This document shows positions 45,094 through 57,000 of a stretch of 64,000 nt of DNA, in pieces. The position numbers and the translations under genes were made by a program. Position 1 is the first letter of the stretch; each line of letters starts with the position of its first letter. This stretch comes from Pomphorhynchus laevis (Eukaryota > Acanthocephala > Palaeacanthocephala > Echinorhynchida > Pomphorhynchidae): NCBI GenBank assembly GCA_012934845.2, contig WNNJ02001388.1:1-64000 (forward strand), in the 5' to 3' direction. The notes below the pieces were generated by a model that saw only the letters and a program-made list of their open reading frames with translations, did not search any database and was not told the origin of the DNA.

Positions 45094-48000
45094 GTTAGTA
45101 TTATGATCGCTGAATGGAATCAATTTTATGAATTTTTTATTGCACATAAGTTAAAATTAAATCATTATATACAGATTAGCCCACATAGCAGTATCATACA
45201 GCACTCTATGCGATTTCGCAAGCACAAATAATTCCATTAAAGCCTTTAGGATTTTACATGTCAACAATTGGTACCGTACTCTTCGATAGATAACATTAAA
45301 TTGCATTACGTACACTTCTGTCTTTTGACATTCTGTTCTCGTTTTTAAATTTTCTGGTTTTGAAATGGGTTTAAAATGTGTTTTAAAATTATTCAACGCT
45401 AATCGAAATTAATATAAATCAGATCAGATAACTGAGGACACGTATATTCAATTATTTAAATTAAAAATAATAATAAATTAAAACTAAATAATTAAATAAT
45501 AAATAAATAATTTTAAATAATTTAATAATTTTATATAAGATTCATATAACTTATATAAAGTTTAAATTCAAAATTAAGATTTAAAATAAAAATCAATTTT
45601 TAAGAATTGACTAATAAATAACAGACATATTAGAATACGGATTAGATGTCATCAGGAGGAACTGATGTGTTATCAGGTTTCGACCCCTATTCCTCGACTC
45701 AACTTAGCAGCGGGGCCAAATACATGCTAATGACGTATTAATACTGATGAAATTTGATTATTTAGTGTTTCTTATTCTAATACAAAGCATAATGCGTATT
45801 ACACATCCATAAAAGCTTTCAGCTTAGTTTAAATTTATTTTAAATAATATTTTGTCAACGTATAATTGTACATTATAAGAAAAAATCATCAAGCTTTCTT
45901 GAAAATAAGCAGAAAAATAATAGTAGTATCAATAATACATAATGTCAGTATTTCTGACAGAGGTTATATTACCGGGAAAGCAAAATTCATAGGTCAATAA
46001 TAACTTGTCAGTAGAACAAATGGAATAACTGAATCTACGTATTTTATACTAGATATAAATCAAAAATAAAGTGAAATAATTATATAAAATTTTATACAAT
46101 TTATATTTATATAAAATTAAAATTTAAAATTGAAATTTAAAATAAAAGTCAATTTTTGTGAATTGACTAATATACGATGTATCGAAATAAATAATTATAT
46201 AAACTAAAAGACATTATAATTAGAATAGACATTAGAATTAAAATCTAAAATAAAAGTAAATTTTTATGAATTGACTACCATACGAAAATAAGGATTATAC
46301 GAAAACATTGGTCATTATAAGCAACTGCTATGTTAACTGCTATATTAAACACTATTAATAATTTGTATAATAAAAATATAATTTACGATTAATTTAATGT
46401 TATATCTTAATTTAATGTTTTTATAACGCAGATAATTGATATCCAGAGCATTCGCAATATATGGGAATCCCAAAGCTCTAAAAGTTTTGATCCGTGAGTA
46501 TCACAACTGAAATGGTATGGATTTATAACAATCTGTATGTCCTTAGTATTCTGCAATGTACGTTAAACTGCTTTCCAAAAAATGACGATATGCTTTTAAA
46601 ATCAAGGCTACCGCTTGGACTAATTATCAATCCTTTTCCTAAATCTGAATCAAATGCTGTTTGTATTTTTACGAATGTAAACGTCTGTGCCATCTTTGCC
46701 GTATTTAGAATGTACCGCGCATAAAAAGAGATTCACTCATAAGGTGCGTTTCTTGTCGAACATATCTAAATCCATATGTCACTATCGTAAGACGACATCA
46801 ATGGAAATGCAACATCTGCAATGCAATGAATAAGGGTAGGAAATACTTTATTTTGTTTGCTACGCTTTTTTCTTTTTAATTTCTCTAATCCAAATTGGGT
46901 CCACAGTGTCATTATGATTTCCACTTGAATTTTTGTTGCCATTTTTATAGCAATCACAAATCATCAATGATTTGTGATATTACAAAGGATAATCAATGAC
47001 AATTGGCAATCGTTCTTAATCAAATTAAACCTTTAAATTAAGTCATTCAACTAACAACTTAAGTCAACTTGAGTTAAAATCATTTTGACTTATTTTAAAG
47101 TTTAATCAAATTGATGCTTCAAATGCCATATCTACCAACATGTATCACTTTTTGCATTAGAAAATTTCACGATTATGAATTGCACTGGATTTTACAACAA
47201 TTTAATTTTCTTATCAATTGATCACCTTACGATATCTCCGTTTTTTCACTTACTCTGTGATCTCAGTTATACAATAAACCGATGGGTAGTATTTACCCAT
47301 TTACGATGGGTAGTATATATGGATACATTATAATATTATAAGTGTATTAAGTTATGTTGGAAATGTGCTACCATTTGCATACAATAATATAATCTTAATG
47401 CGTTCGCCAATGTGTTTGATGCTATGAACAAAAAAATTAAAGTTGGATTTTAATATCGAAAATATTTATAATCCGTTTAAAGTGTAAAAGTAATGAATAT
47501 CTTTACATTATAACTTAATTACGTTTCATGCTTTAAACAAAGCTATCCTTTCATTTACAAGGACAGCTTAAATTAGGAGGTTTGCTTTTTGTTTGCTTCC
47601 GTTGTTATTTTATAGCTTTTGCCTGCCAATAAATCTTACCATCAAACCTCGTAAAAGACTGTTGTTGCCAAATATTAATTCAATATTACTACTGTTCATT
47701 AAGTATACCTTATATGTTTATCGACAAATCTTACATTTTGTGACACAATGCCAATATCCATGTGTCAGTGTACGCGTTCAATTAAACATTTACTTTGAAA
47801 TTGGTTATTTTTATTATTTTACAGACTCAATTAATTGTAAATGTTATGAAATTAATTTACACGAGTTTAAAAATTTAGGTTATAAGTGGTTGGGTAGTCA
47901 AATTTTAGTAATTTATTTTTATTACTCTCTCGGGTGTATTTTGCTTCTATACACATATTTTTAAGTAATTGAACTTTAGCAAGTTAGCCAATATCTCCTT

Positions 48001-51000
48001 TAGTCGAATTGACTGTAAAACCTGACATCGATAACGCTTTGAAAATGATTATTTACATTTCAGACGCTGGACATTGAATTTTAGGTCGTTGTAGTTGCCT
48101 AATTTTAAAAGCAAAAACGTCATATGCTCTTTTTATTTCTGTATAGCTACATCATAAACAAAACAGGACAGCGAACACCCTGTAGGTGAAGTATAATTAG
48201 TTCTATTTGTTACCTAAACACGATTTTAAAGAAAATTAAAAATTTTAATTTTTAATTAAAATTACTGAAAATTCTATAATTGTTTAACTGTTTTATTATT
48301 TAGCAAATAATCTATTTTACGTCGATAGTAATAACGAAGAGCAACCTTTACCCGAGTTGACTACACAAACTGTAGAGTTTTTGGCATCGTCGGACTATAT
48401 GGTATCTATATAAATATGAGAATGTTTTATATCACATTTTATCATGTATAATTATATATTATATAATTATATAATTATATAATTATATATTATAATCCCA
48501 TATAATTATATAATTAGAACATATAATATTTATATTATTCCAACAAGAATTTTGAACAAGAACATGAACATCTCGCTTTAGAATGGATTTAATTATGGAT
48601 TTTTTTACTTTTATAGATGCATTTAATAAGTTTGTATAGCTTTCAAAATAAATAGTTTTAAAATTTAATAATAGATTTATAGATTTAATTTTATAATATA
48701 GCTTTATAGATTAAATAATACGGATTTTATATATAACTTTAGTATAACTTCTGATCCATCATCAGTAAACAACGTTTTTATCGCAAACGATCAAATCATT
48801 TTAATGATAAAACGTTTGTGATAAACTTTGTTTAGAAATTAAATACAGTTTGAAAAAAATCCATGATATATATAGTATCCATCATATATAGATATATATA
48901 CAATATATCATATATATGATATATACGCATATACATTGTGCATATATACATTATGATGGATACTATATACATTATATATAGTATCCATCATATAGGTATG
49001 TAAATTCTATGTTTTGCCTAAAACTATTTTAAATGTATATAAGAGTATATATAAAATGCATATAAAATTGCTTTTTTATGTAATTGTTTCATTACGTATT
49101 TAAAAGTATCTTATGGTTTTACAAAATATTTCATTTTTCAAGTTCAAATGGGAAAGAAATTAAAAATTTATTGAAAAATTAATATTTGAGAAATAATAAT
49201 TTTTCAAAAATATATTGAAAAATTGGTGCAATTTTTGAATATTTTAAATTTAAAATTTAAATTAAAGCAAGTCAAGGTAAATTGATTATGATTTATCTTA
49301 AGATTCGTCCTCCAACTCCCGCAGTCTATGTGTATCTACTTGAAATATCGTATACTGCTGTCAATTCAGGTTCGCAAATTGCCTTAATTTTGTTTTATTA
49401 ATTACTTTTAAGGATACTTGGACGTGGTGTGTAACACACTATGCAATAATCTTGACAATATTCCGTCTGATTCACGATCTCTTTTATCAATTATTTGTTT
49501 CGATGAATTTGTACATTTTTTCAGTATCGATGAACAAAATCAATCTTTCAAAAGATTGGTGGTTTCCGACATATCCGGTAATTTTAGTTTGCATTTTTTC
49601 GTTGTAAGGTATAAATGTAATACGAGATAAATGCTGCTCTTTTAATGACATGTTCTCTAAAAGGTTTAATTAAATAAATTCTTCTAAAATTAAATATGGG
49701 TATCATTAAAACTCTTTTAAAAAGTATCTACTTTAAGACATTTGATTGCTCAAATGTCGATAATTTAATATTGTTTGCATATAATTGAGGATTAAATAAA
49801 TTATGTAAGTATACGGTGCTCTTTTTTAATAATCCTTTTTTATTTGGATTATTTTATAAATGCATACATTGTGTTAATATTTTTTATTATTCTTACATGC
49901 TTAAATACATTCGAAAAAATGTATTCTTTTACAATAATATACTGAAATTGAAATTTCGAAATCTGTATTATTTTTAAGTGAATTTTTGATTATTAATTTG
50001 AAAAATACGGCATTAGGATTTCTACTTTAAATTTAATTGCACATTTGTACATATGAGTTTTACATAAAACTATTCATATCGTTTTCGAAGCAAAGATTGT
50101 CGTACTTTGATAGTGCGACAATCATCCGATATAATGCTACAATATTAATATATAATATGCAAAAATATAAGATACAATGCGACAGTCATCCGACACTCGT
50201 AAAATTGAGTACCAAAATTTATAATTCAAAATTGATAAAACGAAACTTTACGAATGAACGTTGGTAAGAACATAAATATATAAAACATTTATCCCTTTTA
50301 AGAATGCAATAAAATTTATTCAACCAATGTCTAGTTATTCTGTAGATATTAACGAGTATTAAAATTGTAGACCACCACGACAATAAAAAATAATAATGCA
50401 AAATAAATTTTTAATATATTTTGTTCACCTAAGAAAAAGTTAACAAAAGTAATTTAACAATTTGTTTTCAATTTTAGAAGTGTTTCTACCAACTCTCAAT
50501 AGCGATCTGCTTTTTAATTTACAAGAAAACAAAACTGCTATCTTGCGACTATTATCATCATTACCAAAGATGTTCAATCCGTCGATCATGTACCTGAGTC
50601 AAAAATCTTGTCTTGGCTTCGCATTAAATTCAGCCATCACTTTGCTAGTAATAATAAATTTGAAATTTTATTTGTATTGAACTTTTTGGCAGTAGAAGTC
50701 TACCGGCGGTCGGCTTTCTACATTCATATTTGAATGTCCTTCTGTTGGTCCTGGAAATCTTGAAGATGCGAATAAGCATAAAACAGAGGCAATATATAAA
50801 TAAATTATATAAATAATATAAATATTGTGTTTTGATTTTAGGAATTTCAAATGACTACTGACTTCTACAAGGAACTATCAATTGAATGTAGTGATGTTCA
50901 CATTTGCATAGATTTATTTGTACTGGGTTCATCCAAACTTGATCTGTTTACCCTATGTGAGGTCTCTTTTTATCTATTTTCATTTTTGTTGATCTTTAGT

Positions 51001-54000
51001 ATTTGATATTTCACACAGACTCACTATGCAAATCGTCTGCCGGAGAGCTTTTTCACATTCCTCAATTCAATGTTTCTAATTCGTCAATGTTAAACCGTTT
51101 TACTAAAGCGTTTACTCGTTACTTGACAAGACCAATCGGGTTTGAAGCAGTTTTACGAGTACGCTGTTCACCAGGTATATAATTTAAAAATTATACTTCT
51201 GCATCTTTTTATTTTTACCTTAAGGCATTTCATCGTTTAGCTTTTTTGGCAACTTTCTTCTAAAAACGGCTGATTTGCTTAATTTACCTGTTGTTAATAG
51301 TGATGCATCTTTCGGAATTCGATTTAAAATCGAAGAAGACTTATCTTGCAATCGGGAAGTATACTTTCAGCTTGCTTTGTTATACACAAATCATAAAGGT
51401 ATGTAACACAATAAATTTAAGTAAAATGTTATGAAAATATAGTGAGAAAAATATTTTTCTTACGTAAATTACAATACACTAATCACAGATCGGGTCAAAA
51501 TCAAAAGTTAGATTTTATCTGGTCCTATTTTTGATTATTATCGATTATTCGGTCCGTTGATTCTATTTGATTTATTTGGTCCGATAATTATTTTCTAACA
51601 CGATTGAGTCCGGAGATAATCGCTCTAATACGTAATTCTGTTATTTTAAAACTTAGAGCAGTTCACAATTATGTTGTAATTGTTTTATAATTATATTTAT
51701 TTTGATTAGTTCTATTTTGTTATTTTTTTACAGTTCTGTTTGTCGTTTAAATAATAATCCCAAACCATATCCTCCTCACAAATGGTATTCAAATTCTTTT
51801 AATCGATTAAATATAAAATAATAATCCCAAACCATATCCTCCTTACAAATGGTATTCAAATTCTTTTAATCGATTAAATATTAAATAATAAACTTAAACC
51901 ATATCCTCCTAACAAATGATATTCAAATTATTTAAATCAATTAAATAATGATCCCAAACCATATCCTCCTAACAAATGATATTCAAATTCTTTTGATCAA
52001 TTAAATATAAAATAATAATCCCAAACCATATCCTCCTAACAAATGGTATTCAAATTTGGATCAAGTTTATTATTTCCCCCAGCAACTACACAAGCTTATT
52101 ATTTCCCCCAGCAACTACACAAGTTTATTATTTCCCCCAGCAACTACACAATTTTTTTATTTCCCCCCAATAATTATATAAGTTTATCTCAAAATATATT
52201 TTTAAAATCATTATGGTATTAAAATAAAAAATAAAAAAAGGAAAATAACATTAAGATTAAAAATAAATGTTTAATAAATCAAGTATTTTTTTCAATTGGC
52301 TCACCAGGAATATTATATCGCCACATATATTCAGCCAAATAATCATTTAACAAGTTTTTGCGGATTCCTTTTATTTCCTTCCCTCTAGCTTTCATCTTTG
52401 CCCAATAAGATTCAATATGTTGGGTATGAACCCCTGTTTCACGATTTAAAAATTCACGGGAATGATTGACGGTTTCATGCAGAAACCCGATTTAATGAAG
52501 CTTTTTATAAGATTTCCGTTCATCACTGTGAATGATCGTGCCTTTTTTGCAAACTTGTTCTATTATTGGCAATAAGGTAGATGAGGCTCTATTGGGCACA
52601 TTTTGAAGATATCTTCTTGCTGGAACAAAACCTGTGTCGCAAATTCTGAAAACCCAAATTTGCTCGCTGATTCTTCCCCTGTTATATTTTGATTTATGGC
52701 ATAATAGACTTTCGTCAATTTGACACACAATCCCATCCACTCCTAATCTTATGGGATTGCCATCTATATATCGAATACATAGTTTGCGTATCATCGAAAA
52801 AAAAAATTATTGCTAGGTTTTTACAAATGGAGATTTCATCCAGCAATTTGTAAATTCTTTCCTCTTTTGAAAACCTATATATAATCTCTAGGCAATCTGT
52901 CATTGGAATTCTCAGGTTTTCAAAAGAAGAACGCTTTCTTATAGAAATGGTTGTCTTATAGCGTTCACAATTTTTGTTAACGCATTTCCAGGCAAAGCCG
53001 TCCGATATTTTGCGATATCTGGTTCACGACATATTATCATTACAATGACAAAATGCCATGGATGATTTCAATACACCTTTTCGCTTGAAAAACGATATAA
53101 TCTCATCATTTCCAGCGCCCGGGATTCTTCGAATATAGGATTCATATGCTGTCATCTGGGGTTTACAATAAAAATTACACAAGTTAATAATTTCCCCCGA
53201 ATAATTACACAAGTTGATTATTTCCCCCTGGGGGGAATAATCAACTTGATCCTCAAATTCTTTTAATCAATTAAATAATGATCCAAAACCATATTCTCCT
53301 AACAAATGATATTCAAATTCTTTAAATCGATTAAAAAATAATCCCAAACCATATCCTCTTAACAAATAACATAATAGTCATAAATTATCGTATACCAAAC
53401 GAACCTGTGTTACTCAATACAAGTGACTTCTGCCAGTTGACATAAAGCTGTTTCATTGTACATTGACTAAAAGACTTTAATACATAGAATGATACATCCA
53501 AGCGGAAAAGATTATTTCCCTACTTACCGTTTTGATTTTTAATTTTTATATTATTATATTTATTATTTTATTACTGAATAATTAATAAATGTTTTAAAAC
53601 TTTAATCTATAATTTTAAATGTTTATAAATAAATATAGATTAAATAAAAACGATAGAAATAAAATTTATTATTATTTGTTTGATAAATTTCATAATTCAG
53701 TTATTTCTGTCAGTATATTCAATACCAAATAAAAATAGAATATAAATATATATTAAAGAATATAAATACAGACTTATATTCCAAATTAATTTATAATTCG
53801 TTGTATATGCATATTAATAACGACAAAAATTAAATTTACAATTCGTTCTATAATAACTTAAATGATTACTTTTGTAAGCTGATTAATAGTGAAAGCTCGA
53901 ATATATCTAAGATAAACATTTGGAAAGATTATATATTTGATAAAATAAAAAATAAAATGAAAATAACAAACAATTATAAAAGAAAAGATAAAATTAATAA

Positions 54001-57000
54001 AGATATGTATAAAGAACTTACTAAATTAAAGGATAACTATATAATAACAACTATTGATAAAGCTAGTAATAACTTTGTCTTCATATGCAAAAAGCTTTAT
54101 TATGATATACTAATGAAAGAGGTTAATTCTAATGATTTAAATGTAAATCCAACATATGAACGTAGTGAGTTGAGTTTAGAAACAATTATTGCAAGTCACT
54201 GTTCTATAATGGATAAGAAGGGTATAAAAATTGAATCAGATAATAAAACTATACCTATATTATATTGGAATCCAAAATTACATAAAAATCCAATAAAACC
54301 TAGGTTCATATGTAGTGCGTTTAAATGTACATTAAAACCACTTTCTGTCTATATGAATAAAATACTTAAAGTAATTAAAGCACACTTTAAAAAAATATTG
54401 CAAGGTAATCGAAATTAATACTGGTATAAAACACTATTTCAGTATTAATTCTACAAGAAGAATTTTTAGAACACACAAAAGGAATAAATTTTCAGAATAT
54501 AAATACCTACGATTTTAGTACGCTTTATACAAATCTAGATTTAGCAGATATTAAAAATGCATTAGAAAAATTAATTAATCTTATATTCGGAAAAGATATA
54601 CACATATATGTTATAATAACTATAATGCCTATCCAACAAAAATTTTGCCATTAAGTAAATATAAATATATTGATAAAATTGAATTACTAGAATCCTTAAA
54701 TGTTTTGATAAATCAAAATTATTTTAAAGTAGTGACATCTATATTTAGACAAGTAAAATGTGTTTTAATGGGTGGTAATAGTAGCCCAATTATAGCTGAC
54801 TTGTTTTTAAGCTTTATAGAATATGAATTTGTTCATAACTGTGTAAAAACTAAATCTAAACTATATAAATATATGAAATATATGTTTCGATACATTGATG
54901 ATATATGTGTATTTAATTCTAATAATTTTTATTCAATTAGTAAACAAATTTATCCAGAAAGCCTTATTCTTAGCAAAACAATATTAATGATAAAGAAGGT
55001 GTATATCTAGATATGAACATTAAATAAATATTAACTATAGTTACTATTACTTTATATCGTAAAGATGACATATAATGACATCTATTAATGACATATAATG
55101 ACATCTGTTAATTACTGTCATTTATTATGACAGTAATTAACATTTAATCTTTCTTTTAGTATTGGTGGACCTCATTGGGTCCACCAATACCAATACATTT
55201 ATATAAAGATATAAATGTTTCGATACATTGATGATATATGTGTATTTAATTCTAATAATTTTTATTCAATTAATGAACAAATTTATCCAGAAAGCCTTAT
55301 TCTTAATAAAACCAATATTAATGATAAAGAAAGTATATATCTAGATATGAACATGACATTTACGTAAATTAGTTAATTTATTAGTTAAACGACGTTGTTT
55401 TTTAATTTAAAAAAATTAAAAAACTAAGAAAATGCAATAATCTCTTTAATAATCTCTTTAATATAATTGTTGCTTGGCATATTCAAATATGTCATATGAT
55501 TTGTATAAAATTTCATTTATTCAAAATTTTCTTGACTAGCATTTTTATTATACTATGTGTCTCTGATTTAGCCGAACGCACGATTCGTGTATATACTCTC
55601 GCCATACCTGTAGCTGATAACATTAATGATCTGTTCAGGAGTGTAAATGTGGAATCGAGTGTTGCTTTAATATCCAAAATGGGTTTGCTTACTCTTTTTA
55701 ATTTTATCATTTATTTTTATAATTACGTTTTAGCCTTCGATAAGGTCATAAGTGACGGTAGGCAGCTAGCAAGGGAAGGGATGACAAATGTTGTTCTTGA
55801 TATTTTGAAAGCATTCCGTTCTATAATGTTTTCTAAATCAAAGGCGAGCGTACAGCTTTATCTTCCGTCAACACTGGCTTCCATTCCTTGTTACATGCTT
55901 GCTTTAATGAAATCGGTACTTTTTGCTAATTGCTTCGCACAGTAAATTTAAGTTAAAAGTTCGTAAACTCTTTACATATAAATAGATACATCATTTGTGT
56001 TTATATGACCTCACCACAACAAAGTTATAAAAAGTTTTTTTAACTTAATTTTTTAAATAAAAAAAATTTAAGTGGCAAATGCGTTCCAGCGCACGCTTAC
56101 ATGACCACAACAAAACAATACTGTGAATCAGGTGTCGAGAAGGTGTGAACGGAGGAGGTGTTTGAATGTGATGAAGGATGGAGCGCGGCGGACGTTGAGA
56201 GGGAATTGATTCCAGGTGAGTGGAGCGGTGACTAGGAAGGATCGGAGATCGTAGTTGTTGGAGTAATTGGGAACGTGGAGTAAGAGGGTATGACGGGAAC
56301 GCAGTAATAATAAGGTGGGGCGAGTGTTGTCTTAGAAAGGAAGTTTGATGAACGATGGGGAGCCAACAGCGATGAGACGAAAAGTTACGAGAAGAAGGCG
56401 GAGTTTAGTGCGGATGTGGATGGTGGGCCAGGAGAGTTGGGCAAGATATGTGGATATGTAGTCAAAGCGACGGAGACGAAAGAGCGCTCGAACGGCGGAG
56501 TTGATTATGCGTTGTAGAAATAGGATGATGGATTTTGGAGACTTGGCGAAAAGGCTAAGGCAGTAATCGGTTTTAGAGAAAAGAAGCGATGAAAGAAGAG
56601 ACATACAAGAACGGAACTCGATAAGGGGGCTATTCCTTAACTTATCACGGAGTTGATAAGTTAAGGAATAGTTGTTCAAATATGATCACAAAGCAGTTCA
56701 TCCAGATGACCTTTAACTTAATCTTTATAGATAATCTGGTATGTTATCTACTTATTAGTTCAAACAATTGAGTATTAAAAGGTTCTTACCTTTTAAACAT
56801 CTAAATTATCTATAATATTTTAATATTTTGATAATCTAAAATATTTTAAATTTATAAATTGTAATTTTCTGAAAATGCTAACAGAGGTTTTCGAAATATC
56901 AAATAAAATTTTCTCCTTTTTTAATCTAGCTCTATTAATTCTTTATCAATAATGGATCATTATCAGCTATTTACAGAGATTGTATGATAATAAAATGAAA

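Larger units (their letters stand above)
51750..53375. repeat. Tandem array of about 65-bp units, split by the Merlin element
   Basis: The unit contains CCCAAACCATATCCTCCTAA, CAAATGGTATTCAAATTC and AATCGATTAAAT. Five units lie at 51750-52057 and two more at 53253-53375. The Merlin transposon sits inside the fifth unit. Confidence 0.85.

Noticed and set aside
47593-47964. 123-codon plus-strand open frame that looks like a membrane protein
   Set aside because: Lies in an intron of SEC24, composition is that of AT-rich DNA (Phe, Tyr, Ile, Leu), no start context and no family match.
55685-55732. Hydrophobic membrane-like segment in the SEC24 frame (GLLTLFNFIIYFYNYVL)
   Set aside because: It is a 51-nt intron that happens to stay open. 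Removing it restores the SEC24 reading KMAFDK, as in homologues.
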